A stretch of 64,000 bases of DNA from Paenibacillus sp. LS1 (GTDB lineage: Bacteria; Bacillota; Bacilli; Paenibacillales; Paenibacillaceae): positions 1,054,001 through 1,118,000 of the forward strand of contig NZ_JAPDOE010000002.1 of assembly GCF_026013365.1 (NCBI RefSeq). Reading direction: 5' to 3'. Shown here one piece after another: positions 1 to 7,251 of the stretch; the stretch's first letter is position 1, and every line of letters begins with the position of its first letter. The position numbers and the translations under genes are program-made. Below the pieces are notes generated by a model, which saw only the letters and a list, made by a program, of their open reading frames with translations, had not been told where the DNA came from and ran no database searches.

Positions 1-1404
1 GATAATCTCATCAAGCTCAAATGAAATCAGCAGAACAGCCTTGCCTTGATCGCGTTGTGCAATCAATTGCTTTTGCACGAACTCAATAGCCCCTACGTCC
101 AAACCACGCGTTGGTTGGGCAGCAATAAGCAGTTCAGGGTTTTTATCCACCTCACGGGCGATAATGGCCTTCTGCTGGTTTCCTCCGGACAAGGAACGAG
201 CTTTGGTCTCGATGCTTGGTGTACGCACGTCAAATGCCTCCACAAGCCGCTTCGCCTGCTTTTTGATCGCATCGAAGTTAAGGAACCCTTTACGTGTGTA
301 TGGTGCCTTATAGTACGATTCCAGAACAATATTTTCACTCACTGAAAAATCAAGTACAAGTCCGTGTTTATGTCGATCTTCCGGAATGTGGGCTACACCC
401 GACTCCGAAATATGGCGCGGAGAATGATTGGACAGCTCCTTGCCCTCCAAACGAATCGAACCACTCTCGACTTTACGAAGTCCGGTAAGGGCTTCAATCA
501 GTTCACTTTGACCGTTACCATCCACGCCTGCGATTCCGACAATCTCCCCCGCACGTACATTCAGGTTTAGTTGGTTCAGAACTGCAATGCCTTCTTTATT
601 CTTGGCGGTTAGTTTGCTGACCTCGAGCACATTGGCTCCAGGTGTAGCCGGCTTTTTGTCCACTTTGAATGTGACATTCCGACCTACCATTTTCTCAGCC
701 AGTTCATTTGGATTGGTTTCCGATGTTTTGACCGAATCAATCACTTTACCTCGACGGATAATCGTTACCGTGTCAGAGATCTCCATGATCTCTTTCAGTT
801 TGTGCGTGATCAGAATAATCGATTTGCCTTCGGCAACGAGCTTCTTCATGATGGTCATCAGTTCTTTGATCTCTTGAGGAGTCAATACGGCTGTAGGCTC
901 GTCAAAAATCAAAATATCTGCACCGCGATACAACGTTTTAACAATCTCTACACGTTGCTGCATTCCGACAGAGATATCATGAATTTTGGCATGAGGATTC
1001 ACCTTGAGTCCATACTGTTCGGACAGACGCTGAACTTCAGCAGCTGCTTTTTTATAGTTAATATTGAGACCCTTCGTTGGTTCAGATCCCAAAATAATGT
1101 TCTCTGTTACCGTGAACGGCTGTACAAGCTTAAAGTGCTGATGCACCATGCCGATGCCAAGATCGATCGCTCGGTTAGGGCTGTCGATGATGACAGGCTT
1201 GCCATTCACTTCAATGGAACCTTCATCTGGCTGATAGAGACCAAATACAATATTCATCAACGTTGACTTACCAGCGCCATTTTCGCCCAGTAGCGCATGG
1301 ATCTCGCCTTTACGAAGCTGAAGGCTGATGGCGTCGTTGGCAACAATGCCTGGGAAACGCTTCGTAATTTGTTTTAACTCAACGACGGGGGTTGCTGCAC
1401 CCAT
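1..1404 (-). CDS. ABC transporter ATP-binding protein, nucleoside/simple-sugar type (NupO/YufO-like), 3' truncated by window edge
   Basis: Twin-ATPase subunit of a nucleoside or simple-sugar importer, energising uptake at the inner face of the membrane. I translated it from the ATG at 1404; the frame stays open to base 1, giving 468 codons. The first nucleotide-binding domain has the Walker A GENGAGKST near residue 40, the signature region near 147 (SVGMQQRV) and Walker B (ILIFDEPTAVL). The second has GVDGNGQSE in place of Walker A and SGGNQQKA as its signature, and runs off the window at LDEII. Family members are about 510 residues, so roughly 40 C-terminal residues are missing only because of the window edge. 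It follows the BMP lipoprotein gene on the same strand; permease genes are expected beyond base 1. Family assignment is firm; the substrate is inferred from the BMP neighbour. Confidence 0.9.
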   Translation of the reverse strand, partial: MGAATPVVELKQITKRFPGIVANDAISLQLRKGEIHALLGENGAGKSTLMNIVFGLYQPDEGSIEVNGKPVIIDSPNRAIDLGIGMVHQHFKLVQPFTVTENIILGSEPTKGLNINYKKAAAEVQRLSEQYGLKVNPHAKIHDISVGMQQRVEIVKTLYRGADILIFDEPTAVLTPQEIKELMTIMKKLVAEGKSIILITHKLKEIMEISDTVTIIRRGKVIDSVKTSETNPNELAEKMVGRNVTFKVDKKPATPGANVLEVSKLTAKNKEGIAVLNQLNLNVRAGEIVGIAGVDGNGQSELIEALTGLRKVESGSIRLEGKELSNHSPRHISESGVAHIPEDRHKHGLVLDFSVSENIVLESYYKAPYTRKGFLNFDAIKKQAKRLVEAFDVRTPSIETKARSLSGGNQQKAIIAREVDKNPELLIAAQPTRGLDVGAIEFVQKQLIAQRDQGKAVLLISFELDEII

Positions 1405-1445
1405 GTAATCACCCTTATAACTGATATAGTGTGGTTCCGCAAACG

Positions 1446-1467
1446 AAAGAAAAGCTCCTACCGGAGC
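1446..1467 (-). terminator. Leaky intercistronic terminator-like hairpin
   Basis: On the minus strand a GCTCC/GGAGC stem with a 4-base loop is followed by TTTTCTTTC. It lies between the BMP lipoprotein and its ATPase gene. Such elements commonly reduce transcription after a binding-protein gene so that it exceeds the ATPase. That role is inferred. Confidence 0.45.
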
Positions 1468-1537
1468 GTTGATACACAGTGACCTTGTACAATTGTTATG
1501 ATGACTTGATCAAATGTTCCTGTTCTTGCAGTCATAA

Positions 1538-1555
1538 GGCCGGTCAAGACCGGCC
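1538..1555 (-). other. GC-rich intercistronic hairpin downstream of BMP gene
   Basis: Perfect inverted repeat GGCCGGTC-AA-GACCGGCC just after the BMP stop codon, without a T-tract. It probably acts as a 3' mRNA-stabilising stem for the lipoprotein message rather than as a terminator. Confidence 0.4.
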
Positions 1556-1587
1556 CCAATGATTATTCTTTTGCTACGAAGATCAAA

Positions 1588-2628
1588 TTACTCAGTAGGT
1601 ACTTTGATTTCGCCGCTGATGATTTTTTCTTTGTACTCTTCTACTTTTGCAAGTATATCAGCAGATACGTTGGCAGTAGAAGTATCAGCAATACCTACGC
1701 CGTTTTCTTTCAACGTCAGGTTCTCGGAACCGCCAGCAAATGTACCGTCGATTACTTCTTGGTTAACGCGCTTAACAGCTTCGTCAACTTTTTTGATCAT
1801 GGAAGTCAAAGTGATCTCATCACCAAACTCAAGAGATTGGTCTTTGTCAACACCGATAACCCATACATCTTGACCTTGTTTCTTACGAGCACTTGCTTCG
1901 TTAAACACACCGTTACCTGTCGCGCCAGAAGCGTGGAAGATAATATCTACGCCTTCATTGTAAAGTGTTGCTGCTGCTGCTTTACCAAGGTCAGGTTTAT
2001 CAAATGCACCTGTGTAGTTAGAAATGAATTGAGCATCAGGGTTAACTGCTTTAACGCCTTCTCTGAATCCTACTTCAAACTTTTTGATCAGTGGGCTTTC
2101 CATACCGCCTACAAAACCAATTTTGTTCGTTTTTGTTGTCAGACCGGCAACAACACCAACCAAGAAAGATCCTTCTTCTTCAGCAAAAGTTACGGACTTA
2201 ACATTAGGAGAATCCACTACGCTGTCAATGATCGCGAGTTTTGCATCGGCGTTTTGGTCAGCAACCGTTTTGATTGCATCAGCCAATTGGAAACCGATAC
2301 CCCAAGTCAGATCATATCCGCCTTTAACGAATTCGTTCAGGTTAGGAATGTACTCTTCATCGGATTTACTTTGCAGGTATTTAACTGCAGTACCTGTTTC
2401 TGTTTCAGTCGCTTGCAAAGCTTCCCAAGCGGATTGGTTAAAGGATTTGTCATTAACTCCACCTACGTCAGTAACCATACCGATTTTGAGATCGGATTTA
2501 GTTTCAGTGGATGTGCCACCTGTATCTCCTCCGGCATTTGTTTCTTCTTTCGGTTTGCTACCGCAACCTGCGAGCATAACCGATACCGCCAGCAACATTA
2601 CCAAAGACAAGCTGAGCATCTTTTTCAT
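1588..2628 (-). CDS. BMP family nucleoside-binding lipoprotein (NupN/PnrA-like)
   Basis: Extracellular substrate-binding lipoprotein of the BMP (Med/TmpC/PnrA) family, which bind purine nucleosides or related ligands. The 346-residue product begins with a lysine-bearing hydrophobic signal peptide and a lipobox, LAGC, with the lipidated cysteine at residue 22. A Gly/Thr/Ser-rich linker follows, and then the family-typical start KIGMVTDVGGVNDKSFNQS. The motifs HASGATGNGVF and VIGVDKDQS are also typical of this fold. The length matches the family. It is first in the operon; the twin ATPase follows after two hairpins that probably tune the ratio. A cre-like site lies about 280 bases upstream, suggesting carbon catabolite control. 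Nucleoside specificity is inferred from the family. Confidence 0.9.
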   Translation of the reverse strand: MKKMLSLSLVMLLAVSVMLAGCGSKPKEETNAGGDTGGTSTETKSDLKIGMVTDVGGVNDKSFNQSAWEALQATETETGTAVKYLQSKSDEEYIPNLNEFVKGGYDLTWGIGFQLADAIKTVADQNADAKLAIIDSVVDSPNVKSVTFAEEEGSFLVGVVAGLTTKTNKIGFVGGMESPLIKKFEVGFREGVKAVNPDAQFISNYTGAFDKPDLGKAAAATLYNEGVDIIFHASGATGNGVFNEASARKKQGQDVWVIGVDKDQSLEFGDEITLTSMIKKVDEAVKRVNQEVIDGTFAGGSENLTLKENGVGIADTSTANVSADILAKVEEYKEKIISGEIKVPTE

Positions 2629-2836
2629 TTTCTCTTTTTCCCCCTTAATGATATATCCTCATTCCAATCCAGCCCACATTTGAACGGTTAACAGATAGCA
2701 GGAATGACTTTTATGCAGAATGTATGGTTTCTTCGACATTAAAAGCGCATTCTCACCCTTAAAGCATCCAATCATCTGTCGAAAAACCGAACATTATGAC
2801 ATGGAGAGAAAAATTAGGACTAGCCTACTAGAGGTG

Positions 2837-2865
2837 ATTATACAATCAACCAGTGTTAAAATCCA
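2837..2865 (-). promoter_or_regulatory. Candidate promoter for the BMP importer operon
   Basis: A perfect minus-strand -10 TATAAT (2842 to 2837) has a weak -35 (TGGATT) 17 bases upstream. It is the only good -10 in the 580-base gap before the BMP gene. It leaves a leader of about 200 bases. I saw no purine riboswitch core. Confidence 0.35.
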
Positions 2866-2909
2866 GATGTTTCATCACCAAATATCACATTTTTTTGTTC
2901 TTTTTTTAT

Positions 2910-2923
2910 TGAAAACGCTTAAT
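2910..2923. promoter_or_regulatory. Putative cre (CcpA) operator
   Basis: TGAAAACGCTTAAT matches 12 of 14 positions of the cre consensus (TGWAANCGNTNWCA), including the central CG. It sits about 70 bases upstream of the candidate BMP promoter. The rest of the 2629-3206 gap is AT-rich and shows no gene. Confidence 0.4.
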
Positions 2924-3163
2924 ATTTTAGCGATTTAACACACTAACGTTACAGTGATGTGATGTTATATAACAAAAACATACCGCAGACTTTAGTGATG
3001 ATTGGAGTTCCCCTGTTTTTATTTGTATTATTTCACCGTTCGTATTTTATGTATTCCCATGGTCTGTTATTCACCAGTCATCTGGTTTCATTGTTCCCTT
3101 TCAGACTATAGCCTATTCGCTCTACTCATTCAGAGATTCACTTTCAGATTTCTTCCAAGCCGT

Positions 3164-3194
3164 AAAAAAAGCCGCCATATAGGTACGGCGGCTT
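3164..3194 (-). terminator. Rho-independent terminator of the infC-rpmI-rplT operon
   Basis: On the minus strand, the stem AGCCGCC-GTA / TAT-GGCGGCT is followed by seven Ts, 13 bases after the rplT stop codon. Confidence 0.9.
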
Positions 3195-3206
3195 GTATCA
3201 TACAAT

Positions 3207-3566
3207 TTAAGCGTTGATTTTGCCTTTAGCTACAGTAGCCAAAGAGTTGAACGCATTGATGTCGTTAACGGCCAGATCAGCCAACATTTTGCGGTTCATG
3301 TCTACTCCAGCAAGTTTCAAACCATGGATCAGTTTGTTGTAAGACAAACCATTCATACGTGCTGCAGCATTGATACGAACGATCCACAGTCTGCGGAAGT
3401 TACGTTTCGTGTTGCGACGGTCACGGTATGCGTATACCAGGGATTTCATTACTTGCTCGTTAGCTGTTTTAAAAATACGGTGTTTGGAACCGAAATAACC
3501 TCTTGCCAGTTTCAAAACCTTTTTATGACGACGACGTACTACAAAACCGCCTTTTACTCTTGCCAT
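3207..3566 (-). CDS. rplT: 50S ribosomal protein L20
   Basis: L20 binds 23S rRNA early in large-subunit assembly and, in Bacillales, represses its own operon by binding the infC leader. The 119-residue product is full length. It has the basic N-terminal tail ([20 protein letters not shown]) and the conserved core [22 protein letters not shown]. The start has a ribosome site (GGGAGG) just upstream. It is the last gene of infC-rpmI-rplT and is followed by a strong terminator. The leader and attenuator ahead of infC are consistent with L20 feedback control; that link is known from B. subtilis and inferred here. Confidence 0.99.
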   Translation of the reverse strand: MARVKGGFVVRRRHKKVLKLARGYFGSKHRIFKTANEQVMKSLVYAYRDRRNTKRNFRRLWIVRINAAARMNGLSYNKLIHGLKLAGVDMNRKMLADLAVNDINAFNSLATVAKGKINA

Positions 3567-3654
3567 ATTAAAGAACCTCCCAAATAAATATAAATGTATC
3601 CGTGGTATGTGTACGGCCGTAGCCGATCCCCCATACGGAATGTACTAATTAGAA

Positions 3655-3858
3655 TTAGCCTTTCAAGTTAGCCAAACCTTGTTTCAAACGTCTAACATCC
3701 CCGGCAGCCATAACTGGGTTACCGTTCAGAACGCGCTTAGCACGTTTGGATTTGTGGGAAAGCAAGTGGTTTTTGTGAGCTTTGTAACGAAGGACTTTAC
3801 CGGAACCGGTAATTTTGAAGCGTCCTTTCAAACTGCTGTGTGTTTTCATTTTAGGCAT
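3655..3858 (-). CDS. rpmI: 50S ribosomal protein L35
   Basis: A small basic large-subunit protein of 67 residues, within the normal 64-67 range. The N-terminus MPKMKTHSSLKGRFKITGSG and the motif HLLSHKSKRAKR are diagnostic. It lies between infC (24-base gap) and rplT (88-base gap) on the same strand, the classic arrangement. The start codon is preceded by GGAGGAAACAC. Confidence 0.99.
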   Translation of the reverse strand: MPKMKTHSSLKGRFKITGSGKVLRYKAHKNHLLSHKSKRAKRVLNGNPVMAAGDVRRLKQGLANLKG

Positions 3859-3882
3859 TTTGTGTTTCCTCCTCCAATGTTA

Positions 3883-4392
3883 TCAGGCTTTAGGAGCCAA
3901 AATCATGATCATACTGCGGCCTTCCAATTTCGGTTGACGTTCAATAGTACAAAGTTCTGCAACTTCTACCTTTACGCGTTCCAAAATCCGTTGACCAATC
4001 GCGGCATGTGCAATTTCACGTCCGCGGTAACGAACAGAACATTTCACTTTGTCGCCTTCGTTCAAAAACTTAACTACATTACGAAGCTTCGTTTGATAAT
4101 CGTGCTCCTCAATATTGGAACGGAACCATACTTCTTTAATGTCAACAATTTTCTGGTTCTTACGGGCTTCTTTTTCTTTCTTTTGTTGCTCATAGCGGAA
4201 TTTGCCATAGTCCATGATGCGACACACCGGCGGTTTAGCCTGTGGTGCCACATTGACCAGATCCAAATTCAGGTCAATCGCCATTTGCAGTGCTTCGCGA
4301 ATGGGCGTAATCCCAATTTGTTCTCCTTCAGCTCCGACAAGGCGTACTTCCTTCGCCCGAATCTCATCATTAATCATGTGATCTTTACTAAT
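3883..4392 (-). CDS. infC: Translation initiation factor IF-3, predicted ATT start
   Basis: IF-3 binds the 30S subunit, blocks premature 50S joining and proofreads the start codon. The 169-residue product covers both domains: the N-terminal domain (MINDEIRAKEVRLVGAEGEQIGI) and the C-terminal domain (WFRSNIEEHDYQTKLRN, RYRGREIAH). The first in-frame ATG upstream (4434) adds 14 unrelated residues and lies inside the terminator hairpin. I chose ATT at 4392-4390, giving ISKDHMINDE, because it aligns with the known family start (SKDFIVNEEIR) and follows GGAGGTG at a spacing of 7-9 bases. B. subtilis infC also uses ATT, which lets IF-3 repress its own translation by rejecting non-canonical starts. 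It is the first gene of the operon. Confidence 0.97.
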   Translation of the reverse strand: MSKDHMINDEIRAKEVRLVGAEGEQIGITPIREALQMAIDLNLDLVNVAPQAKPPVCRIMDYGKFRYEQQKKEKEARKNQKIVDIKEVWFRSNIEEHDYQTKLRNVVKFLNEGDKVKCSVRYRGREIAHAAIGQRILERVKVEVAELCTIERQPKLEGRSMIMILAPKA

Positions 4393-4612
4393 AACCGTCC
4401 ACCTCCAGGTCATTTTGAATATCCTGTTACACAAAAATAAAAGGGATGCCGGTCAAGCTACCGACATCCCTGTAATCAACACAATTCTTCATGAGTATAC
4501 ACTTCATAAATTATTGGGATCGTTGACCAGCCAACATCATGTTGATCAGGTGAGAAGTCGGACTTCTACTTGTGATTCCATTGCTATTCGTTTCAAAGCC
4601 GTTTTAAAGCAC
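4393..4612 (-). ncRNA. infC operon leader RNA (L20-leader type)
   Basis: About 220 untranslated bases lie between the predicted transcription start and the ATT codon. They contain small inverted repeats (AGAAGT/ACTTCT near 4553-4567, and pairing between CCAGCCAAC and GTTGATCAGG segments near 4527-4550), then the terminator at 4428-4471. The position and architecture match the Bacillales leader through which L20 causes premature termination. I cannot align it to the covariance model here. Confidence 0.65.
4428..4471 (-). terminator. Attenuator terminator in the infC leader
   Basis: On the minus strand, AGGGATGtCGGT / ACCGgCATCCCT forms a 12-pair stem (one G-U) with a 6-base loop, followed by TTTTATTTTTG. 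It ends about 35 bases before the infC ATT codon, so it must be bypassed for expression of the operon. This is the hallmark of attenuation. Confidence 0.85.
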
Positions 4613-4618
4613 TTGAAT

Positions 4619-4647
4619 ACTATAACATTCACGAAATGCATTGTCAA
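4619..4647 (-). promoter_or_regulatory. Strong sigma-A promoter of infC-rpmI-rplT
   Basis: Minus-strand perfect -35 TTGACA (4647-4642), a 17-base spacer, and -10 TATAGT (4624-4619). It sits in the gap between the glycosyltransferase stop codon and infC. Confidence 0.85.
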
Positions 4648-4722
4648 CATCTCTACAACTTTATTTTCTGAAATTATACATTTGTTATATGCGATGCCGA
4701 CAAAGTCAAGCTTGCATGTTCC

Positions 4723-5961
4723 TTACCCTTGTTTGCTCTGTACCTCATCCAAGCGCACAACACGCGTGTGTTGGGTGTGACTCCACTGTTTGTTGTTCTG
4801 CGTAAAGAAAGCGTAGAACGTGATCGGGTACCATGACAGCAGGTATATCGGGAACAGAATCAGATATAGATAAACTTTGGCAAAGGTAACCTTCTCCAGC
4901 GCCATGGACAACAGGAACGTCAGAATATTCAGGCCAATGGCCACGAATCCAACCCATAACGGGAAGTATCCATAAATATTCGCAATGTGCGGACCGTTGA
5001 ATATTGCCATGTCTACCCACATCGCAGCAGTCATCAGGAATGTAAGCAATACAACATAGACATTGGCTCCATAGATAGCAAGGTCGAATTTCACCAAGCT
5101 TCTTTCCTTAATGGACTGCCAGAGCAGTGGGAAGAAGTATCTACGTGCAACTGTAAAGTGACCTTGCATCCAGCGGAGACGTTGTCGCGCTGAAGCTTTG
5201 AACGTTAATGGCTTCTCATCAAATACTTTGGCATCATAGTTGAAAACAGGATACACATTACGTTGCACACTGCGCATCGTAAACTCCAGATCCTCTACCA
5301 GACTTGTTGCGCCCCAGCCAATTTCCTTCAACAGGTTGGTCTCGAAGCACATTCCGGTACCTCCGAGGAAGTTCGCCATATTCAAGTTATGACGAGACAA
5401 CTGCCATAGACGGTTAATGTACCAGTAAGATACACCGTATGCTGCAGTGATCCAGGAATCCTCCGGATTTTTCGTATCAATGTATCCTTGGATAACACGC
5501 GAACCATTGTTCAAGTCATCATTCATCTCAAGCAAGAAGTTACGGTCAACCAGGTTATCCGCGTCAAACATAACAACTGCGTCATACTGACGTGGCAATT
5601 TCCACAGGTATTTAAGCATCCATTCGATGGCATACCCTTTACCTCTCAGATCGGCGTTGGTACGTACACAGGCATTCAACCCATGTTCTCTGACAATTTG
5701 AGCCGTTCCATCCGTACAGTTGTCACAGATGACGAACACATCATACAGATCTTCAGGATAATCAAGTTGTTTCAAGTTCTCCATCAAGGCACCAATGACC
5801 TGTTCCTCATTGTGTGCTGCGACGAGTACAGCGAATGATTTTGTCGCCGGATAATGTTTCTTTTTCTTTTTCTTAATCAGACCGAACAGCGAAAACGTGA
5901 ATTGGTACACGGCTAGCAGTGCCAGAATGACCTGCATCGTGACGAATATAGCGTCCAACAT
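4723..5961 (-). CDS. Membrane family 2 glycosyltransferase, processive type
   Basis: Predicted membrane-bound glycosyltransferase using a nucleotide-sugar donor to build an extracellular or lipid-linked glycan. The 412-residue product has an N-terminal transmembrane helix (residues 4-28) followed by a lysine run. A GT-A domain follows: VLVAAHNEEQVIGAL, the metal-binding DADN in VVMFDADNLVD, and VEDLEFTMR. The Q-RLRW motif (RQRLRWMQGH near 260) is typical of processive enzymes such as hyaluronan, cellulose and PNAG synthases. Three or four hydrophobic segments close the protein. The start is ATG with GGGGG upstream, and candidate promoters lie at 6082-6164. It is divergent from a PAP2 phosphatase and a lipid glycosyltransferase, which suggests an envelope role. 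The product cannot be named from sequence. Confidence 0.9.
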   Translation of the reverse strand: MLDAIFVTMQVILALLAVYQFTFSLFGLIKKKKKKHYPATKSFAVLVAAHNEEQVIGALMENLKQLDYPEDLYDVFVICDNCTDGTAQIVREHGLNACVRTNADLRGKGYAIEWMLKYLWKLPRQYDAVVMFDADNLVDRNFLLEMNDDLNNGSRVIQGYIDTKNPEDSWITAAYGVSYWYINRLWQLSRHNLNMANFLGGTGMCFETNLLKEIGWGATSLVEDLEFTMRSVQRNVYPVFNYDAKVFDEKPLTFKASARQRLRWMQGHFTVARRYFFPLLWQSIKERSLVKFDLAIYGANVYVVLLTFLMTAAMWVDMAIFNGPHIANIYGYFPLWVGFVAIGLNILTFLLSMALEKVTFAKVYLYLILFPIYLLSWYPITFYAFFTQNNKQWSHTQHTRVVRLDEVQSKQG

Positions 5962-6081
5962 CGTTCTCTGTTACCCCCTTTTTTTCAAAACCCAGTTTAC
6001 TCAAGCATTTCTCTTCCTGATTCTGCAATTTATTTTTTTGTGATCTGCAGAATATGACCCTGTTCTTTTGTGTACTACGTG

Positions 6082-6090
6082 ATTATATCA
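6082..6090 (-). promoter_or_regulatory. Extended -10 promoter candidate for the glycosyltransferase
   Basis: Minus strand TGA-TATAAT: a perfect -10 with the extended TG. The -35 is weak. It gives a leader of about 110 bases before the ATG at 5961. Confidence 0.45.
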
Positions 6091-6135
6091 GGCAATGTTT
6101 CAAAGCTTGGTTGCTATCAGTTGGCTGCTTTATCG

Positions 6136-6164
6136 ATTCTGTATTCTTTTCAGTGATTTGTCAA
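6136..6164 (-). promoter_or_regulatory. Second promoter candidate for the glycosyltransferase
   Basis: Minus strand perfect -35 TTGACA (6164-6159), 17-base spacer, and -10 CAGAAT. It lies upstream of the extended -10 site. The remaining 6170-6500 stretch is AT-rich with no convincing gene. Confidence 0.4.
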
Positions 6165-6515
6165 AACCCCAATTCCACTTTCTTAAGCAGAAATGTGATC
6201 TTTAAACGCTGAATAGACACTTCGTGATACCACAACCTCGCATTCATGCCTGTTATATCTTATTTTCAGCCGTTTACTTGATTTTTATTTCTAAAGTCCC
6301 TGCTTTTTTCATCAGCATGTTATTCTTCGTCAGAGGCTCTATAACAAATAACGCAAACAGACCTCAAAAAGTTTAAACCAAAACTCACATTTTTTTTACC
6401 TCATTTCAGCCATGTTGAATCATTGTATCTTTTTTGGCTGACTCAAGTCAAAAAGTTAAGATGGGTATATATCCACTCTTTAACATGAATTTTACGTTCT
6501 TTACATGTGTTCTTC

Positions 6516-6544
6516 TTGAAAAGGACAACATTTAAAAATATGAT
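6516..6544 (+). promoter_or_regulatory. Sigma-A promoter for the PAP2/glycosyltransferase pair
   Basis: -35 TTGAAA (6516-6521), 17-base spacer, -10 TATGAT (6539-6544). The leader then carries a GCCGCC/GGCGGC hairpin shortly before the ribosome site. Confidence 0.6.
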
Positions 6545-6673
6545 AAACATATACCTGAAATAACCTCAAGTTCACGAAAAACGGTTATATACTAATCAGG
6601 ACGAAACCGGATGCAGAAAAATCACCGGAAATACTGCCGCCATTACGGGCGGCCTGACTGGCAGGAGGCCAAT

Positions 6674-7201
6674 ATGAGCCGTTTATTCTTAAAGTTTCAA
6701 GATTATGATCGAAATGTTTTTATGTGGATCAACGGCCGACTTCATAATCGTTTTATGAATTTTTGGCTGTATTATTTCACCCATCTGGGTGGAGCAACTT
6801 CTTCTATTGCAGTATCCTTGTTAATCTGGTTGCTCGCTCCAGCTCCATGGAGTACAACAGGACTTCAGGCTTGTATCGCTCTTGCGGTCAGCCATATTCC
6901 TGTAGCCATCGCGAAAAAATTGTATCCCCGCATTCGGCCTTATCTGGCCTTGCCGGATACCATCACGTTCCGTAATCCCCTGACGGATCACTCGTTTCCT
7001 TCAGGACACACGACTGCCATTTTTTCGGTCACGGTTCCATTTATGACCACTGATCCAATCTTATTGCTAATATTGTTGCCTGTGGCCCTTATTGTCGGAT
7101 TCTCTCGAATTTATCTGGGATTACACTATCCATCCGATGTTTTGGCAGGTGCCACAATAGGTACTTTAGTCGCACTTGCCACAGTTGCATTCTGGTCTTA
7201 A
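6674..7201 (+). CDS. PAP2 family phosphatase (undecaprenyl-diphosphatase/BcrC-like)
   Basis: Integral membrane phosphatase of the PAP2 superfamily, removing phosphate from lipid pyrophosphates or phosphatidic acids. All three catalytic motifs are present: KLYPRIRP, the PSGH motif in SFPSGHTT, and SRIYLGLHYPSD. Several hydrophobic helices fit the family topology. I start at ATG 6674 (MSRLFLKF, 175 residues) because it has AGGAGG six bases upstream. The earlier ATG at 6611 would add 21 residues without a good ribosome site. It is followed after 50 bases by a diacylglycerol-type glycosyltransferase. The pair may recycle undecaprenyl phosphate or make glycolipid precursors; that pairing is inference. 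Confidence 0.9.
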   Translation: MSRLFLKFQDYDRNVFMWINGRLHNRFMNFWLYYFTHLGGATSSIAVSLLIWLLAPAPWSTTGLQACIALAVSHIPVAIAKKLYPRIRPYLALPDTITFRNPLTDHSFPSGHTTAIFSVTVPFMTTDPILLLILLPVALIVGFSRIYLGLHYPSDVLAGATIGTLVALATVAFWS

Positions 7202-7251
7202 AGCCGATATGTTAGACTCAGAAAAACCTAGCAGGAACAGGTGAAGCAAGC

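Noticed and set aside
1759..2691. 310-codon plus-strand ORF opposite the BMP lipoprotein
   Set aside because: It is a shadow of a well-supported gene, with Cys/Phe-rich nonsense composition and no ribosome site.
2629..3206. Possible purine riboswitch ahead of the nucleoside importer
   Set aside because: The conserved core (TATA-helix and the TTCTA/CCGTA loops) is not present on the minus strand.
3679..4440. 253-codon plus-strand ORF opposite rpmI and infC
   Set aside because: Antisense to two certain genes; no family resemblance.
6611..6673. Upstream ATG extension of the PAP2 phosphatase
   Set aside because: The 21 extra residues are hydrophilic, lack a ribosome site and cover a hairpin; the ATG at 6674 has AGGAGG.
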